Of a DNA stretch of 49,043 nucleotides, positions 1 to 8,459 are shown piece by piece. The stretch comes from CAZFER01 sp964517495 (GTDB lineage: Bacteria > Hinthialibacterota > Hinthialibacteria > Hinthialibacterales > Hinthialibacteraceae). Position 1 is the stretch's first letter; each line of letters starts with the position of its first letter. The position numbers and the translations under genes are program-made. The notes beneath the pieces are model-generated. The model had not been told where the DNA came from. It made no database searches and worked only from the letters and a program-made list of their open reading frames with translations. The stretch lies in assembly GCA_964517495.1 (NCBI GenBank), contig CAZFER010000048.1, positions 1-49,043 of the forward strand. The letters are read 5' to 3'.

Positions 1-1680
1 AGCGGTGGATTCTTCATCACCAAGCATACGGGCAATTTCCCGCTCTCGCTCTTTTCCTTTTAACGTTGAGACAGTGCTGGTCAGTTTTCCCTTCGATTCT
101 GCCTTCTCAACCCGAAGGTTACGATCAGCCTTTGAAGCAATTTGAGGCAAATGGGTAATACATAACACCTGTTTTTGACAGGCTAAATCCGCCAGGCGAT
201 CGGCAACCACTTCGGCTGTTTCACCTCCGACACCAACATCAATCTCATCAAAAATCATCATATCCACAGGATCGACTTTTCCTAAAGTACATTTCAATGC
301 CAGCATAATGCGGGAGATTTCTCCACCGGAGGCCACCTCACGAAGAGGTCTGGGGGGTTTGTCAGGAATAGTGGAAACCAAAAACTCCACATCGTCCACA
401 CCATCAGGACCAAAGTGAGATAACTCGGTTTGATTCAAATCATGTGATGAATCAGGTTGGCGTAAATTTACATCAATCGTAAAACTGGCTTGCTTCATAC
501 CCAACATACCCAACTCACGGGTAACGTGCTGAGCGATTTTGGATGCTGTTTTGACTCGTTGTTCATGAAGTTCAATAGCAAGCGATTTTAACTGCTCTTG
601 AAGTTCTTGTTCACGTTTTTCCAATTGAACACGCTGTTCATCAATGTTATCCATTTTATGTAATTCTGCTTCAATTTTGTCCCGATAAGATAAAATCTCT
701 TTAATTGTGTTACCATATTTATTTTTAAGGTTTTTGATCAGGAATCGGCGTTGTTGAAGGTTTTCCAAGTCCTCTGAATCAAAATCCAATTGATCGGAAT
801 ATGATTGCAGTTCACGGGCTACTTCTTGAATGGATATTAAGGCGTTCTGCCAGGTTTCAGAAATGGAAGCCAATGTTGAATCATAATGAAGGATGTCAGA
901 TAATACGCCATCAAGACGATCCAACTCATCAAGAATAGCGGGCTGGCCATGATCCCCTTCACTCAGAGATTGTAATAAATCAGCACAGCCGCTATTTAAA
1001 CGCTCAATATTCTGGATGATTTTTAGGCGGGCATCTATCTCTTCATCCTCACCAATATGTAGCTCGGCGGATTCAATCTCGTCACGTTGATATTTATGGA
1101 TTTCAATCATCCGGAGACGTTCACGGTCATCCTGCATAACTTCTTGCATTCGCCGGCTCACCTCAATATATTCCCTATAGCTCTCACGATACATTTGCAG
1201 TTGCTTTTGATAACGTCCTGATTCATCAAGCAGGGGACGGTACCGGCTTTTATGAAGGAGTGATTGATGCTCATGTTGACCATGCAAATCAACCAGAGAA
1301 TCACTTATCAAACGGAGAACTTTTAAAAGGCAAGGTGTGTTATTGATAAAAATCCGGCTGCGTCCATTCGCCGTGATCCTCCGGGAAAGCAACAATAGAT
1401 TGTCTTCAATGGGGATACCTGTCTCTTCCAATTGTTGATAAATATGTTTAGATACAGGTGTTGCTTCCTCAAGATCGAATTCAGCCTCAACCAGCGCATC
1501 CCGCTCAGGATCGCGAATTCGTTCCGTTGAACCTCGTTCTCCCAGCAAAAAAGCAAGCGCACCAACGATGATGGATTTTCCTGCTCCCGTTTCACCCGTT
1601 AATACATTTAATCCACGGTGAAACTCTATTCGGCAATCATCCATCAATACAAAATTGGCTATCCGCAGCGAGAGCAACAT
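1..1680 (-). CDS. recN: DNA repair protein RecN (C-terminus cut by window edge)
   Basis: RecN is an SMC-like ATPase of the cytoplasm that acts in recombinational repair of double-strand breaks. The reverse strand is open from the ATG at 1678-1680 to the window edge, giving 560 residues. It starts MLLSLRIANF, with a Walker A GETGAGKS at about residues 29-36. A long, charged, coiled-coil middle follows, then the signature ASGGEISRIMLALK and a Walker B MMIFDEIDVGVGGE near residue 475, and an ITHLPQIA motif. RecN is usually 550-570 residues, so only the last 15-20 residues should be missing. The next upstream region (1681-1858) holds no gene. The identification is firm because head, signature and Walker B all occur in RecN order. 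Confidence 0.96.
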   Translation of the reverse strand, partial: MLLSLRIANFVLMDDCRIEFHRGLNVLTGETGAGKSIIVGALAFLLGERGSTERIRDPERDALVEAEFDLEEATPVSKHIYQQLEETGIPIEDNLLLLSRRITANGRSRIFINNTPCLLKVLRLISDSLVDLHGQHEHQSLLHKSRYRPLLDESGRYQKQLQMYRESYREYIEVSRRMQEVMQDDRERLRMIEIHKYQRDEIESAELHIGEDEEIDARLKIIQNIERLNSGCADLLQSLSEGDHGQPAILDELDRLDGVLSDILHYDSTLASISETWQNALISIQEVARELQSYSDQLDFDSEDLENLQQRRFLIKNLKNKYGNTIKEILSYRDKIEAELHKMDNIDEQRVQLEKREQELQEQLKSLAIELHEQRVKTASKIAQHVTRELGMLGMKQASFTIDVNLRQPDSSHDLNQTELSHFGPDGVDDVEFLVSTIPDKPPRPLREVASGGEISRIMLALKCTLGKVDPVDMMIFDEIDVGVGGETAEVVADRLADLACQKQVLCITHLPQIASKADRNLRVEKAESKGKLTSTVSTLKGKEREREIARMLGDEESTA

Positions 1681-1858
1681 AAATGGAAAACCGCCTGATT
1701 ACACCTCAATGGGTTAAAATACTTGGGTAAAAACCCATACTCAATAGTTGTTCAATATCATAATCAATTTTGCTTAGAAGAAGGATTATTTGGAAGGGGA
1801 CTTAACGAATCCTATACATAATACGCCATTGAAGCGGCTTTAAAAGAATCTCTCTTTA

Positions 1859-2701
1859 TTAGTAATTGACCGGATCAGCTTGAGCGAGCATTTGTTGAGA
1901 GGAATTCAGGGCAAGAACGGGTGGGGCATAGAATTTCTGATCACGATGCTCTTGAAATTTTTGATATTTAGCCATGATTTTGGCCAAATATTTACGGGGA
2001 ACAGGGCCTCCTTCTTTTAACCGCTTGTCCAACAGGGTAGGGCCTAAGTTGTATGCATAAATGGCTTTTTCGACACTGTTATAACGAAGCATCAGTTTGG
2101 TGATATACAGAGCGCCCAATGTAATATTGCCTTCTATGTCTCGATAATGAGGTAAATCCGATTCTTCTATAGTCTCTTTCCCGATGATTTGAGGAACTTG
2201 CTTGATCTGCTCGGTCAACGCCCTGCCGGTACTAGGCATAATTTGCATCAGACCATGTGCCCCTTTGTGGGATTGAACCTGGGGGCGAAAAGATGATTCG
2301 GTTGACATCAGGGCTAAAAGAAAAAGGGGATCATGTCCATATTTTTGACCTGCCTGGTCCACTTCATGTGCGATCTTGCGCATATCTGATTCGGGGATAT
2401 TGGCTTTGCTGAATTCTTTTATCGCATCAAGAATTTCTACCCGGCGCTTAAGCTGTTCTATTTCCTGCCGGGTTTGCTGAAGTAGAATATCCCGTTCTTT
2501 TATCTGATTTTGCAGGTAAATTTTGAGTCGGCGTTCCTTCTCAATTTGATTATCTTTTTTGATAATCCAAAAAACGGAAGTGGCTGCCCCTGCGGTAAAT
2601 GTGATAAATACCATTACAAAAATGTAAACAGGTATTTGCAAAACATGTCTTCTTCGGGTTTCGTTTTTATCAAACGAACGATTTGATTTGATTAGTTTCA
2701 T
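1859..2701 (-). CDS. Membrane-anchored lytic transglycosylase, SLT domain
   Basis: This protein probably cleaves peptidoglycan glycan strands in the periplasm, forming 1,6-anhydro ends. It has 280 residues. A basic N-terminus is followed by one hydrophobic segment (about 23-47), which predicts an N-in/C-out anchor rather than a cleaved signal. A charged coiled coil spans about 50-95, and the SLT (Slt70/MltC-like) domain about 105-245. Seen motifs are the catalytic ESSF (Glu135), GLMQIMPSTG (150-159) and AYNLGP (216-221, for the usual AYNxGP). The stalk-like coiled coil between anchor and enzyme suggests it is held at a distance from the membrane. It lies alone, with no obvious operon partner, and is followed upstream by a 618-bp gap. 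Family assignment is strong; the exact Mlt class is not resolved. Confidence 0.9.
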   Translation of the reverse strand: MKLIKSNRSFDKNETRRRHVLQIPVYIFVMVFITFTAGAATSVFWIIKKDNQIEKERRLKIYLQNQIKERDILLQQTRQEIEQLKRRVEILDAIKEFSKANIPESDMRKIAHEVDQAGQKYGHDPLFLLALMSTESSFRPQVQSHKGAHGLMQIMPSTGRALTEQIKQVPQIIGKETIEESDLPHYRDIEGNITLGALYITKLMLRYNSVEKAIYAYNLGPTLLDKRLKEGGPVPRKYLAKIMAKYQKFQEHRDQKFYAPPVLALNSSQQMLAQADPVNY

Positions 2702-3004
2702 CGTTTTTTTTCCTCAGAACCCTTTCGATTTGCCAGCACAACGAAACAAATAAAATTAATATTTTTAGTTTATTATTCTTATGCAATTAACATACCACGG
2801 CAACAAAACGTTAGCTTTTGTAAAAAATATTTCCAAAATCATATATTTATTTCATGTAATTCTGGTTTTGGACTAACAATATGTTGCAGGTATATAACGA
2901 TCAATCTTTGTCCTGTGTAACGATAACACAATTTACCAATAAGTCAGGTAAAATATTTACAATATTTTAATTTTCAGAGAAGCAAATGAATTAAATTAAC
3001 TATA

Positions 3005-3022
3005 TTTTGTATCGATACAAAA
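3005..3022. promoter_or_regulatory. Perfect 18-bp palindrome, operator candidate
   Basis: The sequence TTTTGTATCGATACAAAA is its own reverse complement over all 18 bases, with no spacer. Such a dyad is typical of a binding site for a dimeric regulator. It lies about 300 bp upstream of the lytic transglycosylase start on the minus strand and about 300 bp beyond the end of the NTF2-like gene. No regulator gene is adjacent, so the regulator and target are unknown. Confidence 0.4.
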
Positions 3023-3272
3023 GGTGTTATAAGAACGGATTAGATTTTCACATTCTGGATTGAGACAAATAAATAGAACCTGCTAATTTGACACACTTAT
3101 ACAATATCTGATGGAGAAAAGTTTTCCAAAAAAGTATCGAGGTATTAACAAAGAACAAAGATGATATACAGAAAGTTTATTATTTAGAAAAGGGAAACCT
3201 CTCTGTTCATATTGAGAAACTTAATCTAATGCTGTTTCAAAATGAGACAGAACCTAATATTTCCCACTTAAG

Positions 3273-3305
3273 AACTCCAAGTAGGATTTATAGATTCTTG
3301 GAGTT
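3273..3305 (-). terminator. Hairpin just downstream of the NTF2-like gene
   Basis: AACTCCAAG (3273-3281) pairs perfectly with CTTGGAGTT (3297-3305), a 9-bp stem with a 15-nt loop. It starts 15 nt beyond the stop codon of the minus-strand gene above it. There is no clear U-run after it on the minus strand, so it may be a weak or factor-dependent terminator or an RNA-stabilising stem. Confidence 0.35.
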
Positions 3306-3319
3306 GTTCACTCCTTAAT

Positions 3320-3934
3320 TCATCTCTTTTGAGAGCGAGGAGTTTCACGACTTTTAAGTGTCTCAAAGTCAGCAATTCTCCAGGCTCCGTCTTCAAATAT
3401 CAACTCATATTGCCGGTGAAGGCTAAGGTTTTTATCAGGCATCCTATGGAGCTCAAAGCAGTATACCGAAGTTTTGTTTCCATGGGTTTGTGCTGAGGTT
3501 ATTTCAGTAATTTTTTTTGATAGGGGGCCAACCGAATGGCGGTCTTGATATTTTTTCATGCGGTGCAAAACATACTCGTGCACGGTCTCGGCTTTGCGTT
3601 TTTGGGAGGGGAAACAATGGGCCAGGCAGAAAAATTCAGTTTCAAAATCTTGTTTGTTCCACGAATCAACAAATGTTTTACACACCTCTTCAGGTCCATA
3701 TTTCCGGATGGCATTCTTTTTTTCCATGTGTTGAGCATCAGCAATGGAACCATGTTCACCATGTTTTCCCCCACCGCGTTTTTCAAGTTTACGAATCTGA
3801 TTCACTTTCTTCAGCAGAGTTTCAACCAAATGATCGTAAGTTTCCCGTTCTCTGGTGGTGAGATGAGATGCAGAGTAATAGAGCATTTTCCCCAGCAGTG
3901 ATATCTGTTCTTCTTCGGGCAGAATATTATCCAT
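3320..3934 (-). CDS. Hypothetical protein with NTF2/SnoaL-like C-terminal fold
   Basis: I do not recognise a named family for the whole protein (204 residues). The N-terminal third is helical and charged (about 1-70, with a KRGGGKHGEHG linker). The C-terminal part (about 80-195) has the layout of an NTF2-like cone fold: an initial helix VCKTFVDSWNKQD with the usual Trp, and a final strand pair ending QYELIFEDGAWRIADFET, a pattern common in SnoaL/NTF2-like proteins. No signal peptide or membrane segment is present, so it is probably cytoplasmic. No catalytic residues can be assigned. It lies 93 bp downstream of the GspG-like gene on the same strand, so both may share a transcript. Confidence 0.7.
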   Translation of the reverse strand: MDNILPEEEQISLLGKMLYYSASHLTTRERETYDHLVETLLKKVNQIRKLEKRGGGKHGEHGSIADAQHMEKKNAIRKYGPEEVCKTFVDSWNKQDFETEFFCLAHCFPSQKRKAETVHEYVLHRMKKYQDRHSVGPLSKKITEITSAQTHGNKTSVYCFELHRMPDKNLSLHRQYELIFEDGAWRIADFETLKSRETPRSQKR

Positions 3935-4027
3935 AATAGAAAGCCTCCCCTTTATAACCAGTTTTCACTCACTACTGGTTGAATTTTTCACACTCATTGT
4001 CATAAAAAAATACAATCGCATTCCCCA

Positions 4028-4453
4028 TTATTGCAATGGAATTGGAATCTCAATATCATCCGTGGTTCCCTTTATTTCATCTTTGCCTGCACTGGATAAA
4101 ATCGCATTCTTGGTGCGATAACTCAATTCATATGGATTTCCAAACTGGTCACGTGTTGCTTCTGATCCAACCACACCCGCCCGATTCAATTCTTCGATGG
4201 TTTTTGGGTAGCGGTTGTGGTCAATATAGAACATTTTAAACGCCTTTTTAATTGCAGGGATATTAAAGGATTCCTGATTATCTCTGATTTCAAGGTATTT
4301 GTTTACCGAACTTAGTCCGGTCAGGTCATTTAACGCTTGATCGGTTTTTTCTGCAACATTGTTTTCTTTCATTTTATCCATCACGACGCGATAAAGATTC
4401 GCCCCGATCACGAGTATGATAAAAACTCCGAGAATCTTCAACGTGGTTTTCAT
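4028..4453 (-). CDS. GspG-like (type II secretion pseudopilin-type) protein
   Basis: The 141-residue protein has one hydrophobic N-terminal segment (about 5-22) and a C-terminal half resembling the globular part of GspG major pseudopilins: IKKAFKMFYIDHNRYPKTIEEL, then DQFGNPYELSY and the calcium-loop-like SSAGKDEIKGTTDDI. The prepilin peptidase site (G-F-T-L-I-E type) at the membrane edge is missing; the segment begins directly after MKTTLK. It is therefore better read as an anchored single-pass protein carrying a GspG C-terminal domain than as a processed pseudopilin. No other secretion-system genes are nearby, and such orphan GspG-domain proteins are common in uncultured phyla. Exact role unknown. 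Confidence 0.78.
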   Translation of the reverse strand: MKTTLKILGVFIILVIGANLYRVVMDKMKENNVAEKTDQALNDLTGLSSVNKYLEIRDNQESFNIPAIKKAFKMFYIDHNRYPKTIEELNRAGVVGSEATRDQFGNPYELSYRTKNAILSSAGKDEIKGTTDDIEIPIPLQ

Positions 4454-4845
4454 GGAATTCCTTTCTTTCGATTCTATTGTCTAGAAATTCTTGAAAAAAA
4501 TCAAGAAAAAAACAGTGAGAAAACCTTCTTTCTTCTTAAAAATAGTATATCTCTATATAAAGTTTTTATCTGTTTTTATTTTGATGGGTTTCTGTGGATT
4601 GCTCTTGAAGGCTGTTTTTATATAATGAGAAGTAAGGATTGAATGTTCGCAGTGACTCGAATTCAAATCCGATAATAAATCTAATGGCTTATATTCAGAA
4701 CTCTTCCTGCCAATCTTGAGTTCTTTTATATCAGTCATGGCGAGGTTCGTACTGCATCACGAATAGCATTCTCGTTTAGAAATCAGTAAATCGTAGTTGA
4801 GTGGGCAGGGCTGGTTCAACTCACTTAAATTTAAGGACATATGGA
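4454..4845. other. Intergenic region between GspG-like gene and ptsN-like gene
   Basis: No supported gene lies in this 392-bp divergent gap. It contains a small dyad, TTCTTGA (4488-4494), loop of six A, TCAAGAA (4501-4507), within an A-rich stretch. It should carry the two outward promoters for the flanking genes, but no convincing -35/-10 pair was found. A 61-codon minus-strand frame at 4553-4738 lacks a ribosome binding site and recognisable similarity. Confidence 0.5.
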
Positions 4846-5304
4846 ATGCAATTGTCTGAAATTTTAAACGAAAATCGAATATGCCTTGATATTCAAGGTG
4901 AAACAAAGGAAGAGGTTATTCGTGAGTTGGCCACGTTGGCGGCGAAAGACGGCTATGTTTCCGATTTAAATAAACTCATCGAAGCCTTGATGATGAGAGA
5001 AAAAATTCAAACCACCGGAATTGGTTATGGCATGGCGATCCCCCATGCGACTGCTGATGGCGTGCGGGGTGTAAGTTTGGTTTTAGGCTTATCCAAAAAA
5101 GGGCTTGACTTTGGCTCGTTGGATGGACGCCCCGTTCGGTTGGTGTTTTTACTGGCAGGTGAACCACGACTGCAAACTTCTTTTCTCAGCATTTTAAGCA
5201 AAATATCACGTTTTTTCAGAAAAGAGGAATTTCGTCAGGAAGTTTTAAAAGCAAACAGTGCAGAAGAGATCATCTCAATGATTCGGGCAAGAGAAGAACA
5301 ATAA
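4846..5304 (+). CDS. ptsN: PTS EIIA, nitrogen/fructose type (PtsN-like)
   Basis: This is a single-domain PTS EIIA of 152 residues, the usual PtsN length. The phosphorylated His lies in GYGMAIPHA (His67), followed by the family-typical VSLVLGLSKKGLDFGSLDG and VRLVFLLAGE, and a helical C-terminus. No EIIB/EIIC transporter domain is nearby, so it probably works as a regulator accepting phosphate from an NPr/EI chain rather than in sugar uptake. The reading frame is open back to a GTG at 4801, but the ATG at 4846 is preferred: AAGGA at 4833-4837 lies 8 nt before it and the protein then begins as PtsN does (MQLSEIL). An ATG at 4841 is out of frame. Confidence 0.88.
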   Translation: MQLSEILNENRICLDIQGETKEEVIRELATLAAKDGYVSDLNKLIEALMMREKIQTTGIGYGMAIPHATADGVRGVSLVLGLSKKGLDFGSLDGRPVRLVFLLAGEPRLQTSFLSILSKISRFFRKEEFRQEVLKANSAEEIISMIRAREEQ

Positions 5305-5339
5305 ATCGCTCAACCACAATGTTTCCCTCCTAACCACAC

Positions 5340-6326
5340 TCAATCCATCCCCTGGTTTGCTTTCCCGGATTCCTCTTTTAATTGAGGATGTAAAAATTGT
5401 TTCATGGCAGGGCTCATCCAGCCGATAAATCCAAGAATAATATGATACACCAACACCACCAAAAACATTAAGCCGAACAAAAACGCCGCATTAGCCGGAT
5501 CAGTATAACCTATCCGCTCAAAGAAAAAGATCAGAAGTGCTTCTCTAATCCCCACACCGTAAATAGATAAAGGCACCAGGCCAGCTAATGAACCAAAGGC
5601 GGCAAACGCAAAGGCTTTATTGATCGCAAGAGTCTGCCCCATCTGTTGGAAAAGAAGATAAATCATCCAATAGTTCAATCCCCAAATTCCCAATGAATAT
5701 AGGATTATCAAAATCCATTGATTTAAGGAATATCCCTTGAATGACTGAGACCAAATACGGATTTTTTCGTCCAAGCTGGTTGCCATAGTCTCTGGAATCA
5801 ATCGAAGAAAGATGATTTTAATTCTTTGACGCATCAAAAAGGCGATTAGTAATCCTGCCATGCCAACCAAAGTGAAGACAATATAACCATTCAGCTTTTC
5901 TGGTAATAATTCCCGGCTTACCCATATACCAAGGAGCACGTATATTACCAGAGCGAATACATCAAACAATCGCTCAAGCAATGAAGACATGAAGGCGCCT
6001 CGAAAGGAATAGCCGGCATTCATCAAAAATTTGACTTTGGCGAATTCCCCCAAACGCCCGGGGGTTAAACAACCGAAAAAAAAGCCTGAAACCGCAACGG
6101 CCCCCGTTTGTCCAAAAGATAGTTGGATCGAATGATGCCGTAAAAGGATTTGCCAGCGTAGCACACGCAGGCTCCATTGCAGTAAATGAAAAGGAACGAT
6201 GAGGAGCAGAGTAAAGAGGGTTAGGCCGGATAATTCATGAAAGAGTTGAGCGATATCCACCCAAACGATTAATAAATAAAGGAATAATGCAATACCAATG
6301 CATCGAAATAAAATGGTTTTCATCAC
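5340..6326 (-). CDS. Flippase-like / lysylphosphatidylglycerol synthase TM-domain protein
   Basis: A polytopic inner-membrane protein of 328 residues with about eight hydrophobic segments. It matches the family of LPG-synthase transmembrane-domain proteins (UPF0104/AglD-like): RVLRWQILLRHH after the second segment, FFFGCLTPGRLGEFAKVKFL, RGAFMSSLLERLFDVFAL and the late segment GIREALLIFFFERIG. There is no C-terminal aminoacyl-transferase domain, so it is the stand-alone membrane form, which is thought to help move or modify lipid-linked substrates. Substrate unknown. It is followed upstream, 34 bp away on the same strand, by the Gfo/Idh/MocA gene, so the two may be co-transcribed. Confidence 0.86.
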   Translation of the reverse strand: MMKTILFRCIGIALFLYLLIVWVDIAQLFHELSGLTLFTLLLIVPFHLLQWSLRVLRWQILLRHHSIQLSFGQTGAVAVSGFFFGCLTPGRLGEFAKVKFLMNAGYSFRGAFMSSLLERLFDVFALVIYVLLGIWVSRELLPEKLNGYIVFTLVGMAGLLIAFLMRQRIKIIFLRLIPETMATSLDEKIRIWSQSFKGYSLNQWILIILYSLGIWGLNYWMIYLLFQQMGQTLAINKAFAFAAFGSLAGLVPLSIYGVGIREALLIFFFERIGYTDPANAAFLFGLMFLVVLVYHIILGFIGWMSPAMKQFLHPQLKEESGKANQGMD

Positions 6327-6360
6327 ATTCTTTCAGTTGATCACCAAGACAAAAAGAGAA

Positions 6361-7350
6361 TTATAAATCTACCATGCTTTGAGTATCAGCGGCATTCCTC
6401 AATTTAAGCACCACTTCTGTTATGCGGAAACAATCCTCGGCGGGCAAGACCAGTTCTTCCCGTCCTTGCAGCGTTTCAATCAGGTTTTCAAATTGGCTTC
6501 GATTGGGGAGCGGATCAACCTCATGATATTTCTTTTCATTGGTTAACAGCCAAACCTTACCATGAAGGGCTTCCACAACTCCTTTGGTTCCCGCAATACG
6601 CAGTCGATCATCACCCCAGCTGGCAGCAATTCCCGGGCGGCAGTAATCAAGCCGGGTTGTAATGGTGGCCCCGTTATCCGCCAGGATAAGAATACTCGCG
6701 GTATTTTCCATTTCTTTTAGATAGGGATTACCAACATTGTTGTGAAAGGCAGTCCCTTTGACAAATTCCAATCCAGAGCACCAGCGGATTAAATCCAGGG
6801 CATGACAGGCGATATAAGGTATTGTTCCGGCAAATGTGCCACGTTGCCTTGACCACTCAGGGCGCGAGCCGACTTTGTAAGATTTTTGGGCAGTACATTG
6901 GGTGACTTCACCAATCTCACCGGATTTTACGATTTCGCGTATGGTATGATAAATCCCTACAAATCGCATGTTCAACATCAACGTGAAAGTAACGCCTGCC
7001 TCGGTAACGGCCTTTCTAATTCGTTCCATGTCTTCGAGAGTGGTCGCCGGTGGTTTTTCGGAATACACATGGCAGCCCGCTTGAGCCGCATCGACAATGG
7101 TTTGAGCCGTTTGAGAATGAATGGTATAGATCGCTGCGATATCGGGGGCAAGTTCTTTTAACATTTTACGGTAATCTGCATATACTTTTGTGTCCTCGGT
7201 AAACGCATCGAAATCCTTTACTTCCTTGCCACCTTGTGGTGATGGATCAGAATAAGCGGAAAGTTTCACATTTTTCATTTCAGCCAGTGGATCTAACGTA
7301 TATTTGAGATGCCCTTCATTGCCAATCAAAACGACGCGATAAATCATCAT
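6361..7350 (-). CDS. Gfo/Idh/MocA family oxidoreductase
   Basis: A predicted NAD(P)-dependent dehydrogenase acting on a sugar or sugar-like alcohol, 329 residues, cytoplasmic. The N-terminal Rossmann fold starts VVLIGNEGHLKYTL, a looser version of the usual GxGxxG. The family motif appears as YSEKPPATTLEDMERI (about 95-110), with the EKP lysine present, and the second domain holds GTFAGTIPYIACHALDLIRW, with the conserved His of the active-site region. The C-terminal half is the beta-sheet dimerisation domain. Two ATGs are adjacent at the start; GAGGGGAA precedes the first. No partner sugar genes are close, so the substrate cannot be named. The family call is firm. Confidence 0.88.
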   Translation of the reverse strand: MMIYRVVLIGNEGHLKYTLDPLAEMKNVKLSAYSDPSPQGGKEVKDFDAFTEDTKVYADYRKMLKELAPDIAAIYTIHSQTAQTIVDAAQAGCHVYSEKPPATTLEDMERIRKAVTEAGVTFTLMLNMRFVGIYHTIREIVKSGEIGEVTQCTAQKSYKVGSRPEWSRQRGTFAGTIPYIACHALDLIRWCSGLEFVKGTAFHNNVGNPYLKEMENTASILILADNGATITTRLDYCRPGIAASWGDDRLRIAGTKGVVEALHGKVWLLTNEKKYHEVDPLPNRSQFENLIETLQGREELVLPAEDCFRITEVVLKLRNAADTQSMVDL

Positions 7351-7463
7351 GTTCCCCTCTCTATTCCAAAATTTATTCGTTCCTTTAGATGTTCAACACT
7401 TCTTGAAACCTTTGTTTTCTTTTAAATTGATTTCTATTCTTTCCATCGAGCAAGCGGATGGCA

Positions 7464-7481
7464 TTATTCAACGGTGAATAA
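7464..7481. promoter_or_regulatory. Inverted repeat between two divergent genes
   Basis: TTATTCA (7464-7470) and TGAATAA (7475-7481) form a perfect 7-bp dyad with a 4-nt ACGG centre. It lies in the 239-bp divergent region between the Gfo/Idh/MocA gene and bshB1, about 110 bp from each start, where an operator could serve both. No factor can be assigned. Confidence 0.3.
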
Positions 7482-7589
7482 ATGATACATCCGTTGCGCA
7501 GTAAATGCTGATCGATCATCATATAACCAAATTGAAACCAGGAATAAGAATACCAGACTTTTATCAGTAGAAACAAGGAGTGATGACCA

Positions 7590-8312
7590 TTGAGGGGATC
7601 AGAGGAACTTACCAAATTGGATGTTTTGATTTTTGCCCCCCATCCCGATGACGCAGAATTGGGGATGGGTGGAACCATTTTAAAATTAGTGGATGAGGAT
7701 AAGCGGGTAGGCATTATCGATTTGACACGAGGTGAATTGGGAACCAAAGGCGATGCGGAAACGCGAGCGAAAGAAGCCCAGCGTGCGGGGGAATTACTAG
7801 GACTTCATTATCGGGGAAACTTGGATCTGGGTGATGGAAATCTGGTCGATAACGAACACAATCGACTCAAAGTAGTGGATTGCATTCGCCGGTTTCGCAG
7901 TCCCTATGTCTTCATCTGTCCACCCTATGATCCCCATCCAGATCATTATGGCGCGTCTCGATTGGTAAAGGCAGCATTTTTTCTAGCCAGACTGCCTAAA
8001 GTCAAAACGGATTATACAGCCTTTTCAGCCCAGCAGTGTTTGTATTATTTTATCCATGAGAGGCGTTCAATAACATTTGCGGTTGATATCAGTTATTATT
8101 TTGAACGAAAGAAAGAGGTTATGAAAGCATACACCAGCCAGTTTGTCGATGCTCAGTTGCCGGATAATTACAAATATATTGGAACCAGTGACTATCTTGG
8201 ACAAATTGAAGCCTATAACCGGACTATCGGGGCTTCGATCGCTGCCAAATATGCTGAAGGATATTATTCTGAAGTCCCTCTTTCTCTTCACCTTCCAACG
8301 ATCATAGGGTAG
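7590..8312 (+). CDS. bshB1: Bacillithiol-type N-acetyl-glucosaminyl malate deacetylase (PIG-L family)
   Basis: PIG-L/LmbE-family zinc deacetylase of 240 residues. BshB1 removes the acetyl group from GlcNAc-malate in bacillithiol synthesis. Zinc motifs are visible: APHPDD (His18, Asp21) and HPDH (His119 as third ligand). The sequence follows BshB1 rather than generic LmbE proteins: DVLIFAPHPDDAELGMGGTI, LTRGELGTKG and NLDLGDG. The start is a TTG: AAGGAG at 7575-7580 lies 9 nt before it, whereas an ATG at 7583 is out of frame and only 2 nt from that site. bshA and bshC are not in the window. If those partners are absent from the genome, the enzyme may act on another GlcNAc conjugate. Confidence 0.87.
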   Translation: MRGSEELTKLDVLIFAPHPDDAELGMGGTILKLVDEDKRVGIIDLTRGELGTKGDAETRAKEAQRAGELLGLHYRGNLDLGDGNLVDNEHNRLKVVDCIRRFRSPYVFICPPYDPHPDHYGASRLVKAAFFLARLPKVKTDYTAFSAQQCLYYFIHERRSITFAVDISYYFERKKEVMKAYTSQFVDAQLPDNYKYIGTSDYLGQIEAYNRTIGASIAAKYAEGYYSEVPLSLHLPTIIG

Positions 8313-8366
8313 AAAGAGGCCGTTATAAACGTTTAAATGTGTATGTGCCAAATATCAGGCTGATTG

Positions 8367-8390
8367 ACCGGCCCTATATGGAGGGCCGGT
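8367..8390 (+). terminator. GC-rich hairpin after bshB1
   Basis: ACCGGCCC (8367-8374) pairs perfectly with GGGCCGGT (8383-8390) across an 8-nt loop. It lies 55 nt downstream of the bshB1 stop and upstream of the methyltransferase gene. The stem is strong but the downstream U-tract is weak (TCATTTC), so intrinsic termination is likely but not certain. Confidence 0.6.
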
Positions 8391-8459
8391 TCATTTCAAG
8401 AATATAAGATTAATCGTTTTTAATCATGTTCATATAGATTGAGTGAGGACAGAATTGAA

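Larger units (their letters stand above)
2702..3319. other. AT-rich intergenic region with inverted repeats
   Basis: No credible gene is visible in this 618-bp gap. It is strongly AT-rich. It contains the perfect 18-bp palindrome listed separately, a small hairpin at 3232-3250 (CTGTTTCA, loop AAA, TGAGACAG) and another at 3273-3305. It should hold the promoter of the downstream minus-strand lytic transglycosylase gene, but I could not pick a convincing -35/-10 pair. A small untranslated RNA is possible but unsupported. Confidence 0.6.

Noticed and set aside
3517..3901. Two plus-strand frames of 114 and 121 codons
   Set aside because: Both lie antisense inside the NTF2-like gene, whose frame has a proper fold pattern.
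4553..4738. 61-codon minus-strand frame between the GspG-like and ptsN-like genes
   Set aside because: No ribosome site and no recognisable similarity.
7385..7747. 120-codon minus-strand frame across the divergent region and into bshB1
   Set aside because: Antisense shadow of bshB1 with low-complexity composition and no domain.
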